From UBA3263 sp964508865 (lineage in GTDB: Bacteria; Bacteroidota; Bacteroidia; Bacteroidales; Muribaculaceae), in contig CAZDVP010000004.1 in the NCBI GenBank assembly GCA_964508865.1, forward strand, positions 1-48,131: a stretch of 48,131 nucleotides of DNA. Direction: 5' to 3'. The first letter of the stretch is position 1. Each line of letters starts with the position of its first letter. This document shows positions 23,844 to 31,832 of this stretch, piece by piece. The notes beneath the pieces are model-generated. The model had not been told where the DNA came from, ran no database searches, and saw only the letters and a list, made by a program, of their open reading frames with translations. A program made the translations under genes and the position numbers.

Positions 23844-23929
23844 CAACTTTTTTCTCAATATTTAAAATGGTTTTCATAAATTGGAATATTTTTGGTCAGG
23901 AAGGTGGTGGAAATCTCAAAAATTTTTCT

Positions 23930-23937
23930 TAAATTTG
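23930..23937 (+). promoter_or_regulatory. -7 promoter element for gyrB
   Basis: TAAATTTG matches TAnnTTTG exactly, with a predicted start near 23944 and a leader of about 29 bases to the gyrB ATG. The -33 region (GGTGGTGG) is a weak match. Confidence 0.55.
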
Positions 23938-23972
23938 CACTCAAAATATAAGTGACCGTATTCAACTGAATT

Positions 23973-25931
23973 ATGATAGAAGAAGAAAAATCAGGCGCCG
24001 AATATGGCGCAAGTTCCATTCAGGTGCTTGAAGGCCTGGAGGCTGTCAGAAAGCGTCCGGCTATGTATATCGGCGACATATCGGCCAAGGGTCTGCATCA
24101 TCTTGTTTATGAGGTGGTCGATAACTCTATCGACGAAGCTCTTGCCGGATATGCAACTCATATTGAAGTATTCATCAACGAAGATAACTCGATCACGGTA
24201 GTCGACAACGGCCGCGGTATTCCCGTGGATATGCACGCCAAAGAGAAGAAGAGCGCCCTCGAGGTGGTTCTGACCGTTCTTCATGCCGGCGGTAAGTTCA
24301 ACAAGGATTCCTATAAGGTTTCCGGCGGTCTGCACGGCGTTGGCGTTAGCTGCGTGAACGCTCTGTCGACCTATCTGCGCGCCGAAGTTCGCCGCAACGG
24401 CAAGATTTACATGCAGGAATATTCATGCGGCAAGCCCACCAGCGAGCTGACTGTTATTGGTGAGTCGGATACGACCGGTACGACCGTAACGTTCAAGCCC
24501 GACGGCTCGTTTTTCGTTGAGACCGTTTATAACTACGACACTCTGGCCAACCGCCTGCGCGACCTGGCATTCCTCAACGCCGGCATTTCGCTGACGCTGA
24601 CCGACCTGCGCGAACGCGATGCCGACGGCAATCCCCGCTCCGAGCGTTTTTATTCCGAAACCGGTCTGGAGGACTTTGTGCGCTACATCGATGCCAAACG
24701 CACCCCGCTGATTGAACAGGTTATTCACCTCAACACCGAGCGCCAGGGCATACCGGTTGAAGTTGCGCTGACCTACAACACCGACTATAACGAAAACATC
24801 TATTCTTTCGTTAATAACATCAACACCTATGAAGGCGGTACGCACCTGACAGGCTTCAAGCGCGCTGTCGGCTTCACAATCAAGAAGTATGCCGAAGACA
24901 ATAAGATGCTCGAAAAGCTGGCCAAGGACAAAATCGAACTGACCAGCGGCGACTACATGCAGGGCCTGACCGCCGTTATTTCGGTTAAGGTTATGGAACC
25001 GCAGTTTGAAGGCCAGACAAAAACCAAGCTCGGCAACAACGAGGTTATCGGTGCCGTTCAGACCGCAGTAGCAGAGGCTATGCGCGACTATCTGGAAGAA
25101 CACCCCAAGGAAGCTAAAATAATAACCGACAAGATTATTCTTTCGGCAACCGCCCGCCATGCCGCCCTGAAGGCTCGCACCGAAGTTCTGCGCAAATCGC
25201 CCTTGGGCGGTGCCGGTCTGCCCGGCAAACTCGCCGACTGCTCGAGCCGCATTGCTGAAGATTGCGAACTATTCATTGTCGAAGGTGACTCTGCAGGCGG
25301 TTCCGCAAAGAAAGCGCGCGACCGCCACACGCAAGCTATTCTGCCAATCCGCGGTAAGATTCTGAATGTTGAAAAGGCATCTAAGACCAAAATCTTTGAA
25401 AATCAGGAAATCACCGCTCTCTATCGCGCTCTCCGTGTGGTTCCCAGTCAGGAAGAAGGCAAGGAAGACGACGTGGACATCAGCAAAATCGCTTACCACA
25501 AGATTATCATCATGACCGATGCTGACGTCGATGGCTCTCACATCGACACCCTGCTGATGACTTTCTTCTTCCGCCGCATGCGTTCGGTTATCGACAACGG
25601 CTACCTCTACATCGCTTCGTCGCCGCTCTATAAAGTGAGCCAGAAGAACGGCAAGCGTGCCGAATATTGCTGGGACGACCGTCAGCTTCGCGAAGCCATC
25701 GACTCCATAGGCCAGGGCGCACAGGTTCAGCGCTATAAAGGTCTGGGTGAAATGGACGCCAAGGAGCTGAAGGAAACCACAATGGATCCTGAAAACCGCA
25801 TTCTCAAGCAGGTTAACATCAGCGATGCTATCGAAGCAGACCGCGTGTTCTCCATGCTCATGGGTGAGGATGTTTCCGTTCGTCGCGACTTTATTGAAGC
25901 CAACGCTGCCTACGCCAACATCGACGCATAA
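23973..25931 (+). CDS. gyrB: DNA gyrase subunit B
   Basis: GyrB is the ATPase half of gyrase, which introduces negative supercoils. The 652-residue product begins MIEEEKSGAEYGASSIQVL and has the GHKL ATPase motifs EVVDNSIDEAL, DNGRGIPVD and GGLHGVGVSCVNALS, the transducer domain, and the Toprim motifs EGDSAGGSAK, PIRGKILNVEKA and DADVDGSHI. The C-terminal QRYKGLGEMD block is complete. Length matches the Bacteroidota GyrB, without the insertion of the enterobacterial enzyme. gyrA is not in the window. Confidence 0.96.
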   Translation: MIEEEKSGAEYGASSIQVLEGLEAVRKRPAMYIGDISAKGLHHLVYEVVDNSIDEALAGYATHIEVFINEDNSITVVDNGRGIPVDMHAKEKKSALEVVLTVLHAGGKFNKDSYKVSGGLHGVGVSCVNALSTYLRAEVRRNGKIYMQEYSCGKPTSELTVIGESDTTGTTVTFKPDGSFFVETVYNYDTLANRLRDLAFLNAGISLTLTDLRERDADGNPRSERFYSETGLEDFVRYIDAKRTPLIEQVIHLNTERQGIPVEVALTYNTDYNENIYSFVNNINTYEGGTHLTGFKRAVGFTIKKYAEDNKMLEKLAKDKIELTSGDYMQGLTAVISVKVMEPQFEGQTKTKLGNNEVIGAVQTAVAEAMRDYLEEHPKEAKIITDKIILSATARHAALKARTEVLRKSPLGGAGLPGKLADCSSRIAEDCELFIVEGDSAGGSAKKARDRHTQAILPIRGKILNVEKASKTKIFENQEITALYRALRVVPSQEEGKEDDVDISKIAYHKIIIMTDADVDGSHIDTLLMTFFFRRMRSVIDNGYLYIASSPLYKVSQKNGKRAEYCWDDRQLREAIDSIGQGAQVQRYKGLGEMDAKELKETTMDPENRILKQVNISDAIEADRVFSMLMGEDVSVRRDFIEANAAYANIDA

Positions 25932-25949
25932 TTTTTCTGAGAATAATTC

Positions 25950-25987
25950 AAGCCTGTCGCCGAGGTATTAAACCGAGGGGCAGGCTT
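25950..25987 (+). terminator. Hairpin after gyrB, possible weak terminator
   Basis: AAGCCTGTC...GCC pairs imperfectly with GG..GGCAGGCTT (7 perfect outer pairs, then a bulge). It is followed by AATTGTTAAAATATT, not a clear T-run, so termination may be partial and rnr may be read through. Confidence 0.4.
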
Positions 25988-26005
25988 AATTGTTAAAATA
26001 TTGTT

Positions 26006-28219
26006 ATGAAAGCATCCCTCAAACCAAAACGTGGCTCCGAAAAACTCTTTGACGAGATTGCCGCGTTCATTAAACAGCAGAAGAACAACACGTTCAACTA
26101 TAAGCAAGTGTCGGCTGCCATAGGGGCCAAAACCGGCCCGAAGCAGCGCGAAGTTGCAATGCGCCTCTATGAGCTATCGCTCGACGGCGAAATCATCGAG
26201 GTGGCCCCCGGCAAATATAAGGCTCCGAACCGGAGCAACTATATGAGCGGCACTTTTGTTCGCCGCAGCAATGGCAAGAATTCGGTTATTACCGACGAAG
26301 ATGGCGAAAGCATCTTTGTTGCCGAAAGCAACTCCATGCATGCGCTCAATGGCGACAAGGTGCGGGTAATGGTTTCGGCCGCACGTCGCGGCGCCGAGCC
26401 TGAGGCAGAAGTAGTTGAGATTACCGAGCAGGCCGACCATTCATTCATTGGCGTGCTCACCGTTGAGCGCGGCTATGCGCTGCTCAACACCGACTCGAAA
26501 TTTCTTGCAACAGATATTTTTATTCCTAAAGATAAACTTCGCGGCGGCAAGACCGGCGATAAGGTAGTTGCCCGAATCACCTCCTGGCCCGAAAAAGCCA
26601 ATATGCCCAAGGGCGAAGTAATTGACGTCTTGGGTAAGAGCGGCGACAACAACACCGAAATCCATGCCATTCTTGCTGAATTCGGTTTGCCGTATAAATA
26701 TCCGGAGTCAGTTGAACGTGCAGCCAAACGCATTGGACCCGGAATCACTCCCGAGGAAGTTGCCAAGCGCGAGGACTATCGCGACGTTCTGACCTTTACC
26801 ATTGACCCGAAAGACGCTAAGGACTTCGACGATGCCCTTTCGATTAAGAAGCTGAAAAACGGCCATTATGAAGTCGGAGTGCATATTGCCGACGTTACTC
26901 ACTACGTTCGCCCCGAAACATCGCTCGACAAGGAGGCACAGAAGCGCGCCACCTCAATCTATCTGGTTGACCGCGTCGTTCCTATGCTTCCGGAGCATCT
27001 TTCGAACGGAATTTGCTCGCTCCGCCCAAATGAGGAGAAGCTGACTTTCAGCTGCATATTCGAAATGGATGAGAATGCCAATATCTATAACCAGCGCATA
27101 GGCAAAACCGTTATCCGCTCGGACCGTCGCTACGCCTACGAGGACGCTCAGGACATTATCGAAACCGGCCAGGGCGACTATGCCGAAGAACTCCTTGTGC
27201 TCGACAAGATTGCCAAAGCATTGCGCGCCGAACGCTTCAAAAAGGGCGCTATGGAATTTGACCGCGCTGAAGTCAAGTTCAATCTCGATGAAAAGGGTAG
27301 GCCGATAAGCGTATATTATAAGGTGTCGAAAGATGCCAACAAGCTGGTTGAGGAACTGATGCTGCTGGCAAACCGCACTGTGGCTACCTTTGTCGGCAAA
27401 GTCCCGCCGAACCGCAAGGCAAAAGCGTTTGTTTACCGCATTCATGACCAGCCCGATGAACAGAAGCTGAACGACCTGGCAACCTTTGCATCGGCTTTCG
27501 GTTATAAAATCAAAACTCACGGCTCTCCGCGCGAAATTAACCGTTCTATCAATCAGATGCTGATGGAGGTTAAGGGTAGGGGCGAGGAAAATCTGCTTTC
27601 GACCCTTGCAATCCGCAGCATGGCCAAAGCGGTATATTCGGTCGACAATATCGGTCACTATGGCTTGTGTTTTGACTACTATACCCATTTCACATCGCCT
27701 ATCAGACGTTATCCCGACATGATGGTTCACCGTTTGCTGGCCAAGTATCTCGACGGCGGCCGCTCGGCCAATGTTGAAAAGCTTGAGGAGCAATGTGAAC
27801 ACTCCAGCAAAATGGAGCAGACGGCTGTTAGCGCCGAGCGCTCGTCGATTAAGTATAAGCAGGTTGAGTTCATGCAGGACCGCATAGGCGAAGATTTTGC
27901 CGGCGTGATTACCGGTGTGACCGAATGGGGGCTTTATGTTGAACTGACCGAGAACCTATGCGAAGGCCTGATTCCCATTCGCGACCTGGGCGACGATTAC
28001 TATGAACTCGATGACCGCAACTATAGGCTCGTTGGTCGTCGCAGCGGCCGCTCATTCCGTCTGGGCGACGAAGTAATAGTCAGGGTTGCGCGCACTGACC
28101 TGCAGCGCAGACAGCTTGATTTTGTGCTCGTTGGCGATGCCGGCAACGGTTTGCAGCGCCAGCCGCAGCCCAAACCGCGCAAGCGCGACCACGTAACAAC
28201 CGGCTCACGCCGCAAATAA
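26006..28219 (+). CDS. rnr: Ribonuclease R
   Basis: RNase R is a processive 3'-to-5' exoribonuclease able to degrade structured RNA. The 737-residue protein has an N-terminal helix-turn-helix region (about 10-70), cold-shock domains (about 75-225), the RNB catalytic domain with DPKDAKDFDDA (267-277, metal-binding aspartates), SPIRRYPDMMVHRLL, and an S1 domain (FAGVITGVTEWGLYVELTENL). The tail (QPKPRKRDH and after) is basic. All catalytic acids visible are conserved. It starts 74 bases after gyrB and may share its transcript. Its last 15 bases overlap the small gene on the opposite strand. Confidence 0.96.
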   Translation: MKASLKPKRGSEKLFDEIAAFIKQQKNNTFNYKQVSAAIGAKTGPKQREVAMRLYELSLDGEIIEVAPGKYKAPNRSNYMSGTFVRRSNGKNSVITDEDGESIFVAESNSMHALNGDKVRVMVSAARRGAEPEAEVVEITEQADHSFIGVLTVERGYALLNTDSKFLATDIFIPKDKLRGGKTGDKVVARITSWPEKANMPKGEVIDVLGKSGDNNTEIHAILAEFGLPYKYPESVERAAKRIGPGITPEEVAKREDYRDVLTFTIDPKDAKDFDDALSIKKLKNGHYEVGVHIADVTHYVRPETSLDKEAQKRATSIYLVDRVVPMLPEHLSNGICSLRPNEEKLTFSCIFEMDENANIYNQRIGKTVIRSDRRYAYEDAQDIIETGQGDYAEELLVLDKIAKALRAERFKKGAMEFDRAEVKFNLDEKGRPISVYYKVSKDANKLVEELMLLANRTVATFVGKVPPNRKAKAFVYRIHDQPDEQKLNDLATFASAFGYKIKTHGSPREINRSINQMLMEVKGRGEENLLSTLAIRSMAKAVYSVDNIGHYGLCFDYYTHFTSPIRRYPDMMVHRLLAKYLDGGRSANVEKLEEQCEHSSKMEQTAVSAERSSIKYKQVEFMQDRIGEDFAGVITGVTEWGLYVELTENLCEGLIPIRDLGDDYYELDDRNYRLVGRRSGRSFRLGDEVIVRVARTDLQRRQLDFVLVGDAGNGLQRQPQPKPRKRDHVTTGSRRK

Positions 28220-28423
28220 CATCTGATTTTCGCGGCTCCAACCCTGGGTTGAATTGCGCAGCTGAAGGGTCAGGAGCTTGCCGTCATACTGGTGCAGCAT
28301 CTCGTGGAGGTGTTGCATCAGTTCCTTTAGGGAAGTAACGCCGGAAATCGAGAGCTGAAGCAGCCGGTTGCCTCGGTCAAGAACGGTTACGAACAGTTTG
28401 TCGGTGATAGATATTTTTGCCAT
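28205..28423 (-). CDS. Small conserved-looking hypothetical protein
   Basis: A 72-residue reading frame from the ATG of MAKISITDKLFVTVLDRGNR. The predicted fold is a few strands with one central helix (SLKELMQHLHEMLHQY); no signal peptide, membrane segment or cysteine. I do not recognise it. Support for a real gene is a near-consensus -7 element (TTACTTTG, minus strand, 28457-28450) at a suitable distance upstream, an AT-rich region before the ATG as is usual for Bacteroidota starts, and natural amino-acid composition. It overlaps the rnr 3' end by 15 bases in convergent orientation. Confidence 0.6.
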   Translation of the reverse strand: MAKISITDKLFVTVLDRGNRLLQLSISGVTSLKELMQHLHEMLHQYDGKLLTLQLRNSTQGWSRENQMLFAA

Positions 28424-28564
28424 AATCTTTAATTCTTTGATTTACACTGCAAAGTAACTCAGAGTTTGGGAATCTGAATTGCCCACATCAAATAATAGAT
28501 GTTAATTTTGCTTTCTCAGCGGCAAAATCTACGCTTGGAGTCTGAATGAATGTGAAAAAATGCG

Positions 28565-28572
28565 TAAATTTG
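28565..28572 (+). promoter_or_regulatory. -7 promoter element for the lipoprotein/DUF5723 operon
   Basis: TAAATTTG matches the consensus exactly, with a start predicted near 28579 and a leader of about 34 bases. The -33 position holds only TCTG. The rest of the 189-base gap 28424-28612 shows no other feature. Confidence 0.55.
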
Positions 28573-28612
28573 CAGTCAAATATCACATTCACACATAACT
28601 ACACACGCATTT

Positions 28613-30331
28613 ATGCAGAAAAATTATCTCTTTAGCGTTCTTGCAGCGGCCGGAACGCTTTCGGCTACATTGTTTACAGGGTGTGTTGACGAAAACTACA
28701 GCTTCGACGACATCGACACCACGATGAAATTCGAGGTAAACGATCTCGTCCTGCCCCTGAATCTTGCCCCCGTTACTCTAAGCGACCTCGTTGACCTTTC
28801 GGACGAGGATGGAATTGAAATCATCAATGACCAGTATGTTCTCCTCAAGGAGGGTTCGTTCGACAGCCAGGAAGTTAATATCGGCGCTATCCACGCCAAT
28901 CCGACCGGTGAGAACTCGCCTAAGTTTAATTTTCCGATTCCGCTGGTAGCTCAGGGTGTAGCGGTTGATATTCCCACATATCTCCATAAGTTTAATTATA
29001 ACTACGACAACGTTGATAAATATATTATCGATTTGGTTGACGGTCAGGTTGACTTGACTCTGAGCCTGCATCTGATTACCAAATATGACGACGGCACTCC
29101 GATTGACTGCAACTTCAACAATCTGAAGGTTGTTCTACCCAAGGGATTCTACGGCACACTCGACGACGGACGCAAGATTGATGCCACGACATCCAATGTC
29201 GTTACCGTGGCCAATGCCACTACCGGCAACAACGGCGTGTTTACCCTCGATTTTCATGTGACCGAATTTAACTATGCTGCCACCGGCGCTACGCTCGCCG
29301 ACGGTAAGTTTGCCCTCAGCACCGAAATGGGCGTTGAATCGGGCAAGTTGATTGCCAACAGCTCACGCCAGGGCGCCGGTAACCTCGGTGTTGAAATGAC
29401 GATTTCGAGCCTCGAGGTTAAATCGTTTACCGGTACGGTTTACTACGATATCGACGAAATGAACACTCTGTCCGACATTTCGCTGTCGGATCTGCCCGAC
29501 GTTTTGACCGATAAGCGTAACCAGATTTCGCTGCGCAATCCTCAGCTCTACCTGTCGATTACTAACCCGCTGGGTCAGTATAAAGTACAGGCTTCGACCG
29601 GTATGGAGATTACTCAGGTTCGCCCTGAAGGTGAAGCCGTTCAGTCCGCAATGCTGGCCGAACGCATTGAAATCGCCGGCGTTGAGGGCGTTCAGAATTT
29701 CTGCCTGCTCCCTGATCCAGATGCCGATATTAAAATGTATGACAAATTCCCCGGTGCGAAGAAGCTGAAGTTCACCAACTTTAATAATATCGTTTACGGC
29801 GATGGCCTGCCTGAGGCGCTGAAGGTTGATTTTGCCTCTCCGATGCTCAACCGCCAGACGGTTAAGAACTTCCCGCTCGGCGTAAATCTTGGTGCAATCG
29901 GCGGCGAATACACTCTTTTCGCTCCTCTGGAACTCGGCGAGAACTCGCTTATTTACTACGAAGATGAAGCAACCGACTGGGGCCTGAGCTCCGACAGCGA
30001 CGAGCTCGACATTCGTTTGCTCTCGATTGATGCCGACGTTACGAGCAACCTGCCCATCGGCGTTGAACTGACTGCCACTCCGCTGAATGTTGACGGTGAG
30101 GAAATCAAGGACGTGATCGTTACGCCCGTTCATGTTCCCGCTAACGGCCAGGAACACATCCTTATCAAGATGACCGGCAACATCAAGCAGCTCGACGGTA
30201 TGCGCTATAAAGCAATCATCAACTCCGCTGCCGATGCGAAGGCACTTTCGCCCAACTCGTCGCTGACCCTCAAGAACATCAAAGTCAAGGTTTCGGGCAG
30301 CTATATCATCAAGGACGAAGATAATGACTAA
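28613..30331 (+). CDS. Putative surface lipoprotein of unknown function
   Basis: A 572-residue protein with a lipoprotein signal: MQKNYLFSVLAAAGTLSATLFTGC, where Cys24 would be lipidated. The acidic residues right after it (VDENYSFDDID) resemble the signal that sends Bacteroidota lipoproteins to the cell surface. The remainder is beta-rich, with repeated strand patterns such as GVFTLDFHVTEFNYAATGA and LTLKNIKVKVSGSYIIKDE, but I do not recognise a domain. It lies 29 bases before a DUF5723 outer-membrane protein, so the two may form an envelope complex (inference). Confidence 0.75.
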   Translation: MQKNYLFSVLAAAGTLSATLFTGCVDENYSFDDIDTTMKFEVNDLVLPLNLAPVTLSDLVDLSDEDGIEIINDQYVLLKEGSFDSQEVNIGAIHANPTGENSPKFNFPIPLVAQGVAVDIPTYLHKFNYNYDNVDKYIIDLVDGQVDLTLSLHLITKYDDGTPIDCNFNNLKVVLPKGFYGTLDDGRKIDATTSNVVTVANATTGNNGVFTLDFHVTEFNYAATGATLADGKFALSTEMGVESGKLIANSSRQGAGNLGVEMTISSLEVKSFTGTVYYDIDEMNTLSDISLSDLPDVLTDKRNQISLRNPQLYLSITNPLGQYKVQASTGMEITQVRPEGEAVQSAMLAERIEIAGVEGVQNFCLLPDPDADIKMYDKFPGAKKLKFTNFNNIVYGDGLPEALKVDFASPMLNRQTVKNFPLGVNLGAIGGEYTLFAPLELGENSLIYYEDEATDWGLSSDSDELDIRLLSIDADVTSNLPIGVELTATPLNVDGEEIKDVIVTPVHVPANGQEHILIKMTGNIKQLDGMRYKAIINSAADAKALSPNSSLTLKNIKVKVSGSYIIKDEDND

Positions 30332-30360
30332 TCATTCCACACACAATATTCTCTATACTT

Positions 30361-31713
30361 ATGAAATCAATTAAAAAGACAATGCTGTGTGTGGCCCTGG
30401 CGGTCGCCACTGCTGCCGGCGCTGACGCTCAGAACCGTTCCGGCTATTTTCTCGATAATTATATCTACAACTACCAGATGAACCCCGCAATGGGTCGCGA
30501 CGGCAAGGGTGAAGTAGGTTTTCCCGGCTTCGGTAGCTTTAACTTAGGCATCAGCAGTAACTTCGGTGCCAGCACGTTCCTGCATCAGATGAACGACGGC
30601 CGCATGGTAACTTTCATGCACCCCGACATTCCCGCCTCTGAAGCAATGGACCGTTTCGGCAATCATCTCCGTCTGGGCGTTGACGTTCGCGAAAACATCA
30701 TCAACGTTGGTTTCCGCGCTTTTGGCGGTTATAACCACATCAGCATCAATGCCGTTTCGGGCGCTCAGTTCCGTTTGCCCAAATCGCTCTTCTCCTTTAT
30801 GAAGGAAGGCATTACCAACCGCACCTATGATATCGGCCGCGTTGACCTCCATGCCGATGCCTATGCCGAAATCGCCCTTAACCATTCGCGCGACCTGGGC
30901 AAGATTCTGCCCGGCCTGAGAGTCGGTGGTTCATTCAAGTTCCTTGTCGGTATCGGCAATGTCGACGTTAACATGAACAAAGCCGACGTCGAACTCGGAA
31001 CCGACGCATGGCGCGCAACAACCGACGGTGTTGCCAAAGTCAGCCTCAAAGGTTTCGACTGGAAACTTAACCACGAAGGTCAGATCGACGGTGCCGATAT
31101 GGACGGTTTCTCCGCTCCCAACGGCTATGGTATGGCCATTGACCTCGGCGCGACCTATGAGTGGAAAGACTTCACTTTCGCTCTTGCCTTTAACGACCTC
31201 GGCTTCATTAACTGGCAGCACACCGTAACGGCTGGTACAAACGGCGAACACACTTTCGACTCCAACAACTACATTCTTGACCCGGCCGACATCGATGCCT
31301 CGTTTGACCAGATGAAGGATGATGTTACCGACCTTTACGACCTGCGTCCCGAAGGCGAAGCAGGCAATCGCGTGCGAGCTCTTGGCGCAACCATGAACGC
31401 CAGCGTTGAATATGCCCTGCCCATGTATAAGAAGCTCAGCTTCGGCCTTCTGAACACCACCCATATGGCTCACCGTTTTGCCTGGACCGACTTCCGCCTG
31501 AGCGCCAACATCGTTCCGGTAAAGTGCATCGGCATCAACGTTAACTACGGCATCGGCACTTTCGGCAGCCACTTCGGCTGGATGCTCAACATCGCTCCCA
31601 AAGGCTTCAACATCTACTTTGGAATGGAGCGCATGCTCGGCAAACTGTCGAAGCAGTATATCCCCAAGAATCTTAACGCTCAGTTCTCAATGGGTCTTAA
31701 CTTCCCGTTCTGA
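30361..31713 (+). CDS. DUF5723 family outer membrane protein
   Basis: A 450-residue protein with a signal peptide (MKSIKKTMLCVALAVATAAGADA) and a beta-barrel pattern with amphipathic strands to the C-terminal QFSMGLNFPF. The NYQMNPAM and FGSFNLGISSNFG region near the N terminus is characteristic of DUF5723 proteins common in Bacteroidales. These proteins are distantly like the PorV/FadL-type barrels; their role is not known. It ends an operon with the lipoprotein, closed by the strong terminator at 31739-31778. Confidence 0.78.
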   Translation: MKSIKKTMLCVALAVATAAGADAQNRSGYFLDNYIYNYQMNPAMGRDGKGEVGFPGFGSFNLGISSNFGASTFLHQMNDGRMVTFMHPDIPASEAMDRFGNHLRLGVDVRENIINVGFRAFGGYNHISINAVSGAQFRLPKSLFSFMKEGITNRTYDIGRVDLHADAYAEIALNHSRDLGKILPGLRVGGSFKFLVGIGNVDVNMNKADVELGTDAWRATTDGVAKVSLKGFDWKLNHEGQIDGADMDGFSAPNGYGMAIDLGATYEWKDFTFALAFNDLGFINWQHTVTAGTNGEHTFDSNNYILDPADIDASFDQMKDDVTDLYDLRPEGEAGNRVRALGATMNASVEYALPMYKKLSFGLLNTTHMAHRFAWTDFRLSANIVPVKCIGINVNYGIGTFGSHFGWMLNIAPKGFNIYFGMERMLGKLSKQYIPKNLNAQFSMGLNFPF

Positions 31714-31738
31714 TTTCAGAGCACGAAAACTAATGAAA

Positions 31739-31778
31739 ACTCCGCACGGGCCGGCAACGGTTTCCGTGCGGAGTTTTT
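31739..31778 (+). terminator. Strong intrinsic terminator of the lipoprotein/DUF5723 operon
   Basis: A perfect 11-bp stem (ACTCCGCACGG with CCGTGCGGAGT) around a 14-base loop is followed by TTTTT. It lies 26 bases after the DUF5723 stop. Confidence 0.9.
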
Positions 31779-31807
31779 GGTTATGTCGGCGAAAAATGGT
31801 AAATTTG
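31777..31807 (+). promoter_or_regulatory. Bacteroidota-type promoter for the TPR-to-nucleotidyltransferase operon
   Basis: TTG (31777-31779), then 20 bases, then TAAATTTG (31800-31807). The -33 element is the end of the terminator's T-run, so stop and start signals are fused. A start near 31814 gives a leader of about 19 bases. Confidence 0.68.
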
Positions 31808-31832
31808 CGGTTAAATTGACAACTAAGAAAGT

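Noticed and set aside
23803..23972. A Rex operator in the rex-gyrB gap
   Set aside because: No TTGTGA-n-TCACAA-like palindrome was found on either strand.
24423..25160. Open frame of 245 codons on the minus strand inside gyrB
   Set aside because: It lies wholly inside gyrB, which has all its motifs; no promoter or domain supports the antisense frame.
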